A stretch of DNA of 46,435 nt, from positions 1 through 46,435 of the IMG/VR virus record IMGVR_UViG_3300023110_000062; one strand, given 5' to 3'. The notes beneath the pieces were generated by a model. That model saw only the letters and a program-made list of their open reading frames with translations, was not told the origin of the DNA and did no database searches. The position numbers were made by a program, and so were the translations under genes. Shown here one piece after another: positions 33,308-42,462 of this stretch (its first letter is position 1; each line of letters starts with the position of its first letter). The DNA is from a virus.

Positions 33308-35032
33308 CTAGAAAGAGCCGCTTTTAGCGATAATAGCCCAACCATAATTTGATCCACCAAAGTCTGCGGCAACGATTTCCATAAACGCGCCCTGTGGTGT
33401 TAGATCTTTTGTTGCAACACTATCGATTGTGTCACTACCAGAGACATGAACTTCGCCTGTTCCTGTTCTCTTGATTGTCAATGTAAGCCCAATATCACTT
33501 GCGCCAATAGTTGGCAAACTAGCGGTTGCAACAGAAGAATTGTTCATTATAACTATTTCGTCTCCTATCACTATGGAATAGCTTGCAGTGTGGACCGAAG
33601 TAGAAACAAATACAGAACCTTGGGTTTTTAAATTTCCATTAACGTCTAGGTCTTGTTCTGGGGTTGTTGTATTTATCCCTACTCTGTTCTGAGATGAAGA
33701 GACAAAGATTGTGTTGTCTTGAACAGATTGGTCCGAATCGTTACCGATGAATAGATAACCCTTATCTAAGTTTGGCGTTGCGTTTGTTCTGCCTGCACCA
33801 CCAACTCTGATAAGACCAGACGCATCGACCTTTGCAACTTTGCCGATGTTTTGTAGTAGATTGCCAGAGCCAGTCGGGGCAACATTTGTAAAACTACCAG
33901 ATACGCCACCAGAACCAGTCTGAACGTAAAGTGTATCTCCGAGAGAGAAAGCAGATGTATCTACTCCGTTTAGCCTACCAAATGTTGCGATTCTAACTGG
34001 TTGTCCGTTTGGGATAGAACCATCGGCAACAAAACCAAACGCTGGCATCTTGGCTGGATCATCACAAGCAGCGAGAGCAACTGTGGGCGTGTTTCCTGAA
34101 ACGCCCTTGAGATAAACAACATTACCTTTTACCAGATCAGCACCTTCGTCGTTAACGCCGGTAAATGCAACCGCTCCGTCCATAAAATTGAAGAAAGCAT
34201 TTTCATAACGAGTATCCGTATCACCGATGTCATACTGCTCGTCGGCTAATGGCATTATGTTGGCTGTTGATGCTGTACCATTTAGGATAGTTGAGCCGGT
34301 TACGAAAAGAGTGTTAGAACTAAACGTTAGATTAGATGAAGCACCAAAGTTACCACCATCGTTGAACTGTATCTGTGTATTGAGTCCAGCAGGCGAAGTA
34401 TCTGGGATTGCATCACCAAAGTAAGTTGTCAAGTTTGCCATTGTTATTGACTTATTTACACCGGAATCTGAAACTAACATTGTGTCTGTTATCTCTAAAT
34501 CTCCAGATGTCATTGTACCTAAACCTGAAAGATCAACTTTGACGCCTGAATTTGCGCGTGCAAGAGCAGGCGCAGTGTCCAACTTGATTCTTACATTATT
34601 GCTTCCATCATCTTCTAGACCTTGACCAAGATTTATGTTTGTTGCCCCAACGTTTGTCAAGCCAGTAGCGTCTCCATAGAACTCTGAACCGGAAATAGTA
34701 GAAGACGCAGAGATTGCGCCTGTTACGGTTAGCAGAGAACCATCAAATAGCAAATTGGCTTCGCCCTGAACTGTCGTAGAATCAACTGAAGTAAGAACTC
34801 TGTTATCTCCTGATGAGTTGTAGGTGTCAATAGGCGAGGATGTGAGACCAGATAATTGTGAGCCATCACCATAAAAGATTGAGGCAGAGAGCCCAGAAGA
34901 TGCTGTAACCATTTGGGAGAAAGTCTTTGTGCCCCCAATAGTCTGATCAGAGTGGTCATCAACCATGTCCTCAATTGTGCCTTGTGTTGGTCCGCTGAAC
35001 TCAACATTTCCTTTGATAACGTTATAAGCCAT
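33308..35032 (-). CDS. Fibre-like virion protein, 574 aa
   Basis: Begins MAYNVIKGNVEFSGPTQGTI and contains GTKTFSQ and FYGDGSQLSGL motifs found in tail-fibre and appendage proteins of many phages. Repetitive beta-rich sequence with Ser/Gly/Thr/Asp; VGINTTTPEQDLDVNGNL resembles the segment that precedes fibre tip or chaperone domains. The C-terminus (LTIKRTGTGEVHVSGSDTID and beyond) is a diverged copy of the end module in the neighbouring fibre-like proteins. Receptor binding is plausible but unproven; a head fibre is the alternative, given the position between gp21 and gp22. Confidence 0.7.
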   Translation of the reverse strand: MAYNVIKGNVEFSGPTQGTIEDMVDDHSDQTIGGTKTFSQMVTASSGLSASIFYGDGSQLSGLTSSPIDTYNSSGDNRVLTSVDSTTVQGEANLLFDGSLLTVTGAISASSTISGSEFYGDATGLTNVGATNINLGQGLEDDGSNNVRIKLDTAPALARANSGVKVDLSGLGTMTSGDLEITDTMLVSDSGVNKSITMANLTTYFGDAIPDTSPAGLNTQIQFNDGGNFGASSNLTFSSNTLFVTGSTILNGTASTANIMPLADEQYDIGDTDTRYENAFFNFMDGAVAFTGVNDEGADLVKGNVVYLKGVSGNTPTVALAACDDPAKMPAFGFVADGSIPNGQPVRIATFGRLNGVDTSAFSLGDTLYVQTGSGGVSGSFTNVAPTGSGNLLQNIGKVAKVDASGLIRVGGAGRTNATPNLDKGYLFIGNDSDQSVQDNTIFVSSSQNRVGINTTTPEQDLDVNGNLKTQGSVFVSTSVHTASYSIVIGDEIVIMNNSSVATASLPTIGASDIGLTLTIKRTGTGEVHVSGSDTIDSVATKDLTPQGAFMEIVAADFGGSNYGWAIIAKSGSF

Positions 35033-35061
35033 ACAAAATTCCTTTTGTTTTATGTTCTCAA

Positions 35062-35069
35062 TAAATAGT
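35062..35069 (-). promoter_or_regulatory. Late-type ACTATTTA element before the 574-aa gene
   Basis: Exact ACTATTTA (TTGACTATTTATTG context), 29 nt before the start and directly after the terminator at 35082-35108. Confidence 0.55.
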
Positions 35070-35075
35070 CAATAC

Positions 35076-35108
35076 AAAAAAGGATGCCCCCCATAAAGGA
35101 GGGCATCC
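35076..35108 (-). terminator. Terminator after the 354-aa repeat gene
   Basis: Minus strand GGATGCCC...GGGCATCC stem (35082-35108), at least 8 bp, followed by six T. It lies about 20 nt past the stop of the 354-aa gene. Confidence 0.85.
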
Positions 35109-35129
35109 AAATAATAGCAATCGAAAATA

Positions 35130-36194
35130 CTATAGGATGATGAAACTACCAAGACCAATGTAGACTAGATCGACTGCTGCACCGGGAGACTCTAGGGTAA
35201 TAGAAGTTTCTGTAGCATCGATAACATCTGTACCTGTACGAGTAATGGTAAAGGTCTCGCCCTCTGCCATTCTTGTTTTCACTCTAAAGGTATCTCCGTT
35301 AGATAGTCCACTGCCGGTTGGTAGAGTTACAGCTACACCATCAGCAGAAGCGGTCATGAAGTTAATACCAGCGGTGAGGGCGCTGCCATCTGTAATAGCT
35401 GTAACAGCATTAGCAGAAACGGTTAGGCTATTTCCGGATACAGTCAAACCAGAACCAGCAAGGTTAGTGATGATAGTTCCACCACCAATTTCAAGTCCAC
35501 CACCGGAAATGTTGCCTGAACCAGAGATAGTGCTAGTAGACTCAATGGAGCCACCCTGAACAAGACCATCTGTTGAAAGAAGTGAGCCATAAACTGGTCC
35601 AGAACCAGAAATAATAGATCCTGTAATCTGCTGAGCGGAAAGATGCCCGCTTCCATCGACCGTAAAGCCAGTCATAGTGATGGTACCCATAGTTAGATCA
35701 CCAGAGCCATCAATTGAGGTAGCACCTGCGATAGCGCCAGCGTTGGAAATACCGCCGCTGTTAGCATCAAGGGAGCCAACAGATGCAGCGCCATCGGTTG
35801 AGACAGAACCACCGGAGATAGCACCAGAACCAGAGATTGTGGTGGCACCACCAAGAGCACCAGCAAGTGTTAGACCGCCTGCGGTTAATGTTGCAGAGCC
35901 ATCGGTCAAAGAACCACCAGTGACAGCGCCATCGGTCGAGACAGAACCACCAGAGATAGCACCAGAACCAGAGATTGTGGTGGCACCACCAAGAGCACCA
36001 GCAAGTGTTAAGCCTCCTGAAGATAGTGTTGCAGTACCGTCAGTCAAAGAACCACCAGTGACAGCGCCGTCAACAGCAACAGAAGCACCTTGTAGCTGTC
36101 CTGAACCAGAAATAGTGCTCTCACCAATGAGAGCTTCTTCAAATGTGGTTGAACCACTTAGTCGGGCTACGCCCAACTGAAATTTGTAAGCCAT
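35130..36194 (-). CDS. Gly/Ser/Thr-rich repeat virion protein, 354 aa
   Basis: Built from short ISGSGxISGG and DGxVTGGSLTDG units, including two nearly identical 46-residue repeats (138 bp) around residues 43-134. This is a beta-helical or fibrous pattern. The end (FRVKTRMAEGETFTITRTGT, DVIDATETSITLESPGAA, LVYIGLGSFII) is the shared C-terminal module of the local fibre-like family. ATG 36194 has TTAGGAGG upstream. It forms its own unit between a late-type element and a terminator. The repeats could drive length variation. Confidence 0.7.
   Translation of the reverse strand: MAYKFQLGVARLSGSTTFEEALIGESTISGSGQLQGASVAVDGAVTGGSLTDGTATLSSGGLTLAGALGGATTISGSGAISGGSVSTDGAVTGGSLTDGSATLTAGGLTLAGALGGATTISGSGAISGGSVSTDGAASVGSLDANSGGISNAGAIAGATSIDGSGDLTMGTITMTGFTVDGSGHLSAQQITGSIISGSGPVYGSLLSTDGLVQGGSIESTSTISGSGNISGGGLEIGGGTIITNLAGSGLTVSGNSLTVSANAVTAITDGSALTAGINFMTASADGVAVTLPTGSGLSNGDTFRVKTRMAEGETFTITRTGTDVIDATETSITLESPGAAVDLVYIGLGSFIIL
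35791..36066 (-). repeat. Two tandem 138-bp repeats in the 354-aa gene
   Basis: Copies at 35791-35928 and 35929-36066 are nearly identical in DNA, each encoding a 46-residue unit; partial, more diverged copies flank them. High identity suggests recent duplication or ongoing unequal recombination. Confidence 0.85.
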
Positions 36195-36259
36195 TTATAA
36201 AATCCTCCTAAGTAAATGGAAAGTGTATAGGTATAGATACACCAATACCTCTACATCTA

Positions 36260-36267
36260 TAAATAGT
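36260..36267 (-). promoter_or_regulatory. Late-type ACTATTTA element before the 354-aa gene
   Basis: Exact ACTATTTA (TACTATTTATAG), 65 nt before the start. Downstream, a 7-bp inverted repeat TATAGAT/ATCTATA overlaps its end and could form a leader hairpin. Confidence 0.5.
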
Positions 36268-36277
36268 ATGTAAGCTA

Positions 36278-37402
36278 CTAGACGATAAAGAACTTAGAAG
36301 ATCCGTCTGTGTAAAGCCGCAAAGCTGCATGAGGAGATTCTAAAACTAATGAATTCCTTCCGTCAATTGTGTCCGCGCCCGTGGGTAGAATTGTGATTGT
36401 GTGAAGATCCGCATTACCACCTTCATCTTTAATAATAAAACTTTGTCCATCAGTAAACCCAGAAGCTGCTGGCAAGCGCACTTCTAAGTCAGCAGATGCC
36501 GAGATACCAAGAATAGTGTTACTAACTGAAGAGGTTGTTGTGGATGTAATTGCGTTTCTTGATAGGGTGTTGCCGGTGATGGTTACTGTTACATCATCGC
36601 CAGAGTTTGTTGCTGTTACGCCTGCTCCAACAAAGTTTAGAGATGACAGGCTTGTAGTTAAATCTGAGCCCTCGTCCTTTACTGTGATTGACCCGCCAGA
36701 TCCAGAAGCTTCTGTGATGAGAGTGTCTGTGTATTTACCGATGTAGATGAAGCCGCGAGCGTAAGTTGGAACAGCAGTCGATATATAATCCTGAACAAAG
36801 ATGACGCCATTGTAGTAGTCGGGCGACCACTCAATTGGGCTTGTTGTTGGAATCTGCAACCCTCCGTCATCAGGGTGTGCTGTATAGATCTGGAGACCGT
36901 AGTTGTTTCCTGTCTGCGGACCAAACGAGGGGTTTACAAGTTGTAGTCCGCCGTTACTTTGATGAATAACTTGATTATCAACAAAGAAACCAGTGCCAGC
37001 AGCAGGGTTAGAGGAGCTTGCTTCGTAACTGCTTGTTAGGACAAGCTGATAGCCGTGTGGACCAGATGTTTGTGCCTCATCACCACCACCAAAACCAACA
37101 TCACCAAACGATCCTGTATTAGCATCGTAAGTTGTGCCAGCGATAGACTGAACGTAGAATTCAACATACTCTACTACTGTTGGTCCACCATCGGAAGCAC
37201 TAAACCTTTGATAAAGAGTGTCGGTTGTAACAGTCTGAGGAATTGCTTCGCCAAGAATTGTAGAAACATTTATCTGAACGTTAGACGGAATAGTCTCGTT
37301 GTAGATCTCTCTCAGGTTAGAGGTATGCGCTTTGCCCGCAAGCTTCTTTGCTGCGGCAAACGTTAGAGTCTGGTTGGTCGAGCCTGTTCCGGGTACTGCC
37401 AT
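36278..37402 (-). CDS. Fibre-like virion protein, 374 aa
   Basis: Starts on the last base of the preceding stop (TAATG) and is thus coupled to the 1,302-aa gene. The N-terminus (FAAAKKLAGKAHTSNLREIY) is helical, the rest beta-rich with aromatic Gly segments. The C-terminal 60 residues (FIIKDEGGNADLHTITILPT, DTIDGRNSLVLESPHAALRL, YTDGSSKFFIV) are the clearest example of the module shared with neighbouring genes. Likely part of an appendage together with the upstream large protein. Confidence 0.7.
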   Translation of the reverse strand: MAVPGTGSTNQTLTFAAAKKLAGKAHTSNLREIYNETIPSNVQINVSTILGEAIPQTVTTDTLYQRFSASDGGPTVVEYVEFYVQSIAGTTYDANTGSFGDVGFGGGDEAQTSGPHGYQLVLTSSYEASSSNPAAGTGFFVDNQVIHQSNGGLQLVNPSFGPQTGNNYGLQIYTAHPDDGGLQIPTTSPIEWSPDYYNGVIFVQDYISTAVPTYARGFIYIGKYTDTLITEASGSGGSITVKDEGSDLTTSLSSLNFVGAGVTATNSGDDVTVTITGNTLSRNAITSTTTSSVSNTILGISASADLEVRLPAASGFTDGQSFIIKDEGGNADLHTITILPTGADTIDGRNSLVLESPHAALRLYTDGSSKFFIV

Positions 37403-40400
37403 TAGCTGTATGCCACCTGTAGTCTAGATAAATACCCAATCCAATCTTTATGGGCTGAAATTTTTAGTACAACCAATTCAGTTCCGCCACCTGTTCCAAG
37501 CAACGACTCGCCATTAAAGTTACAAACAACTGATGTACCACCGGCTGAGATGTTAACTGCTGGGTTTCCGGGTGCAGCGCCATCGAGAGCACCAGCACCA
37601 TCTACTAGAGGATTGTTGCTTGAGTAAGCTGTACCAACATCAAGCCAAGCGGTCTTTCCAGAGATCTTGGCCTCTAGATAGATGTTTCCGTTTGCACCGA
37701 GGGAGGTTGCTTTCTTGACAAGTGAGCCAGAGCCGTACATGGTGATCGTGACACTGCTTCTATCATTTGCCGTGTTGTTCTCGAAGTAACGGTAGATTGT
37801 TCTTACACTTGATGATAGAGTGGAGTAGTTGGGGTTTGATGGTGGTGCTTGTAGAGAACCGCCATCAGCAGCGTTTCTTGTGTCGCCTGCATTACCGATC
37901 TGGAATGGGGAGATAAGGTAACCATTTACGGAAACCAAGCCGTCGTTGTAGGCAGGATAGGTTGCACCATCGTTGACAGAGTTTTGTGAATCCCAGACAT
38001 TAGAAGATGAGGTAATGTCGGCTTGTGTTGCGTAGTTGCCAGAAATAATTCTGTAAGTTTCTGTGTTGTAGTATTCGTCGGTGTTTAGGTTGGTGCTGCC
38101 AACAGAGCCAGAGTAGACCATGAAAGAGGTCTTTGACTGAGAGTCAGTGTTGAGAGTAGACTTGAATGGGTGTATTACTCTCGATGTGACGGCAACGTCG
38201 TAATCAGTGAACAACCCAAGACCACCAGAGATCGAGGTGAGGGAATCAAATAGGACTGTTCCTGTTACTTGAATGTCTTGCTGCTCACAATTTGTTGTGT
38301 CGTTAAGGGCAGGAAGAGAAACAGAAGATGCTGCTGTGTCTTGCGTAGCAACACCACTACCGCTGATTCTTATGTTCGTAATAGAGCAGTTTGTTGTAGT
38401 TGGGAATGAAACGGCTGTTCCATTCTGGTAGACATTTCTGTAGACGTTCTGTGCTGTGTATAGATAAGAGCCAGTTGGACGAGAAGCAAAGTAACCAATG
38501 CCAGACTGGTAGTAAACATCTGTGTGTCCAAAGTTTGTAATTTCTAGACTGCCGGTCGATAGTGTGGTAGAATCTGTGTCAACGGTCCACTCAACATAGT
38601 TTGTTGTTGTGTCGCTTCCGCCAATTCTATGAATTACTCTCGCGTAGTTCCAGCCAACGTTCTGATCGTTTGCTCCGATCTCGTAGTCACCTGTTCTATA
38701 GGGCTTTGTGTAGTCTGGAATGTCGTCGGTCGTTGTGCTGAAACCAACTGAAGAGACGCTGAAACCTGAACCATTGCCGTTGAAATCATTAGAAATAGCA
38801 TTGAGAGTAGTAGATAAATCTACGGAATGCACTTCTGTGCCGTTGACTTCTAGAACAAGTGAGCCCGTGTATGCATCTTTAAAAGCATTTGCAGGGTAAT
38901 TGTTACCATTACTACCGACATCTTCGTTTAGCTCTCCAGCCAAGGTTGGCTTGCTTGAGAACACGCCACGACGATCACCACTTAGAGAATACAGATCGTT
39001 GGAATCATAATCAGTAAGCCCAATCGAAGAACCTGTAGCGTTGCTGTAGCCTGAGATGGTGTTGGAAGCACCAAATGACAACTTGGCATCAGATACACCA
39101 GAGTTGTTTGCATCTACATCATCGAGGGCTGGCGCTTCAGTGGCTGTGTTTATAGTCGCCCCAAGTTGGAAATCTAGCTGTGAAATGTAACCAGCCCAAC
39201 TTTCATCGGCTTCAATTTTTAGAACGATGTATTCGCCGTTTGCGACACTTGCTGTGCCGAATGTAATGTGGTGTACGTTGTTGCCTGAGTCAGTATCATT
39301 TGCTGCACCAGCGATAAGAGCACCATCGCCATCGGTAACACTGCCGTAAACGAAGTCCTGTGAAATGTCCATCCAGCCTGTTGATGCTGGGATCTTGGCG
39401 TAGAAGTGAATGTTGGATGTATCGAGAGCAGCATTGGAATAAGAAGTTGCGTTCTTTGTAGAAGTTACCTTTATGTCTCTCTTGGTAACACCGCTTGAGT
39501 TAGTGAGAACACGGAAGAAAGTTCTAGTTCCGGTTACGCCAGAGTAATCTGGCTGTCCTGTTTCTGTGTTGGCAATCGAGCTAAAGTCGCCACTTGCAGG
39601 AATGTCACCATCAACAGGGCTATAAAGTCTCTGGTTGAAGTAGAGTAGACCATCGGTGTGACCAGCAGCACCGCCACCTGTCATGTGGTTCTGAGAGTTC
39701 CAGATTGATGCGGCAGCATCGACTGCACCTTGGGTGTCGTAAGAGCCTGAAGTCTTACGGAAAGATTCGTCGTGGAACTTCTCGCTAGTGTTTGTACTAG
39801 CTAGTGTTCTATTATCAACTAGGAAGCCGTTACCTGTTGTAGCAGATCCTGTACTTGAGATAGTTGCTTTTAGTGGGTGGGTTACTGTAACGTTTGTTGT
39901 AACTGCTCCGTTGAAGAGATTATCAACGTCTGCGTTGACATCTAGTGAGCCGGTAATTCCTAGAGTTTTTGTGTTGTCCTCGGATACACCGATGTCGGGA
40001 ACTGACTGTGCTGATGGTGTTGAGGAGTTAGAAACGCTGAATGAAATAGGCGTGCCTGACGCAGCGTAGACATTTCTGTAGAGATTGAGAATGTCTGCTT
40101 TGTAGTTGGCTGTAGCGTTTGTGTTGTATTGCACACCTGAGAGATACTTTGAGCCAACAAGCGTGATGTCTTCTATTCTTGGGTTTGAGATCGCAAGATC
40201 ATCAACAGCACCGGAAGGATCGTTTATCCATTCGATGTAATTTGTTTCATTATCTGTTGAGCCTACAGTGTGGATAACTCGGAGATAGTTCCAGCCGGTT
40301 TTCATGCTACCAGAAGAAATCTGGTATTTTGCTGTTCTGTGTTTGAAGATGTACCACTCGGATCCGTTACCATCAAAACTTGATGCTGTGACAGAAACGT

Positions 40401-41310
40401 TGACAAACCCTGAACCGCTTGTTAGGCTTTCCGCTGATCCAGTTGCTGGGTTTCCTGTTCCGGCAAATCCAGAAAGATCAACTGAGTGAATCACTGTTCC
40501 GTTCAGTTCTAGTTTTAGAGTTCCTGTTTCTCCGTTTCCAAACGCACCGGATGCATAAGCAACATTTCCATTTGTTACACTCTCAGCTACATTGTAGTTA
40601 ATTGTGCCGGTGATGTCTTGCTCATTGCTGTAAACACCAAGTCTAAAGTTTGAGCCACTTGTGGCAACACTGTAACTACCGCTTCTATCTACGGCGTCAA
40701 ACCCTGCTTGTGTGCCAGAAGATGTGTAATCTGTAACTGGGTAGGAGGAACCAAAAGAAAGTTTGGCAGTCACGCCATCAGTTGATTGTTCGTTGATTGC
40801 TCTTACAACTGGGGCAGGAGTTGGGGCTAGGATCTTGAGAACTTCATTAAAGCGATCGATTGGTGTACCAATTGGTGTACTGGTTGTAAAATCTGTGTAA
40901 AGTCCATCAGTATAATCACCATCTTCGGCGGGACCGATAGTGCCACCGGAGCCGCCCGCTGATGAAGTGAGAACAATATCATTGTTTGAATCTATTGCTA
41001 GATAAGAAGCACTTGTCGCTGTTCCTGCTGAGAGCCCAGTTATGTGTAAAGATGAAGCAGTAACAGGGGCGTTAACATATAAGCGAGTTCCATTGAATCT
41101 TAGGTTTGGTTCTCCAACTAAACTTTGTGCTGTCGAGCCAATTGTTACTACATAATCTGTTGTGCCATTCGCGGTAACCCTAGCAACATTAGAAATGTTT
41201 GTTCCGTCTCCATGTAAAGAGCCAGAGATAATGTTATCTGCTGGCTCTCCGCCTAAAGGACCAAAGTAAGATGGAGCCCTGACATTTCCTGTTAAGTGAT
41301 TTTTCGCCAT
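37402..41310 (-). CDS. Large fibre/appendage protein with internal duplication, 1,302 aa
   Basis: The N-terminus (LTGNVRAPSYFGPLGGEPAD, SGSLHGDGTNISNV) resembles virion-attachment regions of phage fibres. Two long copies of one unit follow, roughly residues 160-720 and 745-1300. Paired landmarks are AKLSFGSS / AKLSFGAS, LKLELNGTVIHSVDLS / LVLEVNGTEVHSVDLS, ASIWNSQNHM / SNVWDSQNSV, and YNDGL-like segments. The copies are clearly diverged. No enzymatic motif is visible. It is probably the main host-contact appendage here, but tail versus head location is unresolved. Confidence 0.72.
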   Translation of the reverse strand: MAKNHLTGNVRAPSYFGPLGGEPADNIISGSLHGDGTNISNVARVTANGTTDYVVTIGSTAQSLVGEPNLRFNGTRLYVNAPVTASSLHITGLSAGTATSASYLAIDSNNDIVLTSSAGGSGGTIGPAEDGDYTDGLYTDFTTSTPIGTPIDRFNEVLKILAPTPAPVVRAINEQSTDGVTAKLSFGSSYPVTDYTSSGTQAGFDAVDRSGSYSVATSGSNFRLGVYSNEQDITGTINYNVAESVTNGNVAYASGAFGNGETGTLKLELNGTVIHSVDLSGFAGTGNPATGSAESLTSGSGFVNVSVTASSFDGNGSEWYIFKHRTAKYQISSGSMKTGWNYLRVIHTVGSTDNETNYIEWINDPSGAVDDLAISNPRIEDITLVGSKYLSGVQYNTNATANYKADILNLYRNVYAASGTPISFSVSNSSTPSAQSVPDIGVSEDNTKTLGITGSLDVNADVDNLFNGAVTTNVTVTHPLKATISSTGSATTGNGFLVDNRTLASTNTSEKFHDESFRKTSGSYDTQGAVDAAASIWNSQNHMTGGGAAGHTDGLLYFNQRLYSPVDGDIPASGDFSSIANTETGQPDYSGVTGTRTFFRVLTNSSGVTKRDIKVTSTKNATSYSNAALDTSNIHFYAKIPASTGWMDISQDFVYGSVTDGDGALIAGAANDTDSGNNVHHITFGTASVANGEYIVLKIEADESWAGYISQLDFQLGATINTATEAPALDDVDANNSGVSDAKLSFGASNTISGYSNATGSSIGLTDYDSNDLYSLSGDRRGVFSSKPTLAGELNEDVGSNGNNYPANAFKDAYTGSLVLEVNGTEVHSVDLSTTLNAISNDFNGNGSGFSVSSVGFSTTTDDIPDYTKPYRTGDYEIGANDQNVGWNYARVIHRIGGSDTTTNYVEWTVDTDSTTLSTGSLEITNFGHTDVYYQSGIGYFASRPTGSYLYTAQNVYRNVYQNGTAVSFPTTTNCSITNIRISGSGVATQDTAASSVSLPALNDTTNCEQQDIQVTGTVLFDSLTSISGGLGLFTDYDVAVTSRVIHPFKSTLNTDSQSKTSFMVYSGSVGSTNLNTDEYYNTETYRIISGNYATQADITSSSNVWDSQNSVNDGATYPAYNDGLVSVNGYLISPFQIGNAGDTRNAADGGSLQAPPSNPNYSTLSSSVRTIYRYFENNTANDRSSVTITMYGSGSLVKKATSLGANGNIYLEAKISGKTAWLDVGTAYSSNNPLVDGAGALDGAAPGNPAVNISAGGTSVVCNFNGESLLGTGGGTELVVLKISAHKDWIGYLSRLQVAYS

Positions 41311-41328
41311 ACGAAGCTCTCTCCATTA

Positions 41329-41994
41329 CTAGAATACAAACCAATTTGTGCCATTTGAATAAAGGCTAATGGCAGGCGAAGAACCAGTTATTTCATAGAA
41401 ACCATTTCCATCAATAGTATCTCCGCTTGAAGCCGAAAGTGTTATAGCACCTCCTCTAGAAGAAAGCTCGTCTTTTACTAACAACAATGCACCAACACCA
41501 GCATCAGACGCTGAGTGGATTCTATACTCCAAAGCACCTGCTCCTCCAAATCCAAGAATATAATCGCTTGTAGAAGAAGTTCCAGCAGAAGTAACGCTTC
41601 TGTAATTTACTCTTAGACCTTGGGTGATTATTTGACTAGTAGAAGGCGTAACTTGAAAAGTTGAAGGACTTGATGCGTCACCAACGTAAAGACTACCAGT
41701 TATTTGATGGGTGTCATCATTGCTATTTCCAAAAATAGTAGATCCAGAAATAGTATCTGTTTGATTTACAACAAAGGTGCTTGCCGTAAGAACCCCTTGC
41801 ACAACAAGAGTTCCACTTAGGAGTAGCGTGTTGGGAGAATAAACACCATATGAAGAAGTATAAAATACTAATTTTGCTGAACCACTGGTTGCATTTGTTC
41901 CAGTAAGAAATTGTAAAGAGCCGGTTGGTCCAGCCGCTTGACCACCAGTGCTTGTGTCTTCACAATTGACATATGCCCATCCAAATTGAGCCAT
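41329..41994 (-). CDS. Small fibre-like virion protein, 221 aa
   Basis: Begins MAQFGWAYVNCEDTSTGGQA and is Ser/Thr/Gly-rich with beta character (ISGSTIFGNSNDDTHQITGS, LYVGDASSPSTFQV), like the shaft of trimeric fibres. Its C-terminus (LLLVKDELSSRGGAITLSAS, DTIDGNGFYEITGSSPAISL, YSNGTNWFVF) carries the shared module. The start has AAGGAGTTTT upstream; spacing of 12 nt from the 138-aa gene and 18 nt to the large fibre gene indicates one operon. Confidence 0.7.
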   Translation of the reverse strand: MAQFGWAYVNCEDTSTGGQAAGPTGSLQFLTGTNATSGSAKLVFYTSSYGVYSPNTLLLSGTLVVQGVLTASTFVVNQTDTISGSTIFGNSNDDTHQITGSLYVGDASSPSTFQVTPSTSQIITQGLRVNYRSVTSAGTSSTSDYILGFGGAGALEYRIHSASDAGVGALLLVKDELSSRGGAITLSASSGDTIDGNGFYEITGSSPAISLYSNGTNWFVF

Positions 41995-42006
41995 TATAAA
42001 ACTCCT

Positions 42007-42423
42007 TTAGAATGTGCTACAAGCAGCATAACATCTGACATCTGCGGTGGTCCCAACAAAAGCAACTCTATCAACACCTACAATTTCAAAAGTCCTCAAT
42101 TCACGATCATCGGCTGACTGAGAGCCTTCAGCAGTGCCAGAATCAGCAACTGTTATAGTCAGCGCTGTGTCGGTACCGATAGCGTGAAGTGGAGCCCACT
42201 TTTCAAATGCGTGATTGTAGCCATAGAGAGTAACTGTTAGGTTGGTGCTAACATTCTTGTCAACCAACATAACGTGTAAGTATCTTTGATTTTCTGTGGC
42301 GTATCCGTCTGTGACAGCATCTAGAGAAGCCTCTGTGACAACATCAACTTCTCCACCTTGAACACCTACTAAAGTTTTGGGTCCTCTCGTGCGACCCCAG
42401 CTTGTTGCTTTCAATACTGACAT
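42007..42423 (-). CDS. Virion protein of unknown function, 138 aa
   Basis: Beta-rich with a short N-terminal basic stretch (ATSWGRTRGPKT). No family recognised. It opens the fibre-like operon, directly after a late-type element, with a strong ACGGAGG ribosome-binding site, which fits an abundant structural protein. Possibly a decoration or adaptor protein; there is no direct evidence. Confidence 0.65.
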   Translation of the reverse strand: MSVLKATSWGRTRGPKTLVGVQGGEVDVVTEASLDAVTDGYATENQRYLHVMLVDKNVSTNLTVTLYGYNHAFEKWAPLHAIGTDTALTITVADSGTAEGSQSADDRELRTFEIVGVDRVAFVGTTADVRCYAACSTF

Positions 42424-42453
42424 AAGAATCCTCCGTATTTACATAGTCGTAAA

Positions 42454-42461
42454 TAAATAGT
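42454..42461 (-). promoter_or_regulatory. Late-type ACTATTTA element before the fibre-like operon
   Basis: Exact ACTATTTA followed by TTTACGAC, 30 nt before the 138-aa gene and immediately after the bS21-like stop. Confidence 0.6.
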
Positions 42462-42462
42462 C

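Noticed and set aside
36260-36267. TATAAATA read in the plus direction as a classical T4 late promoter
   Set aside because: No plus-strand genes exist downstream; the element is consistently placed relative to minus-strand starts, so it is interpreted on the coding strand.
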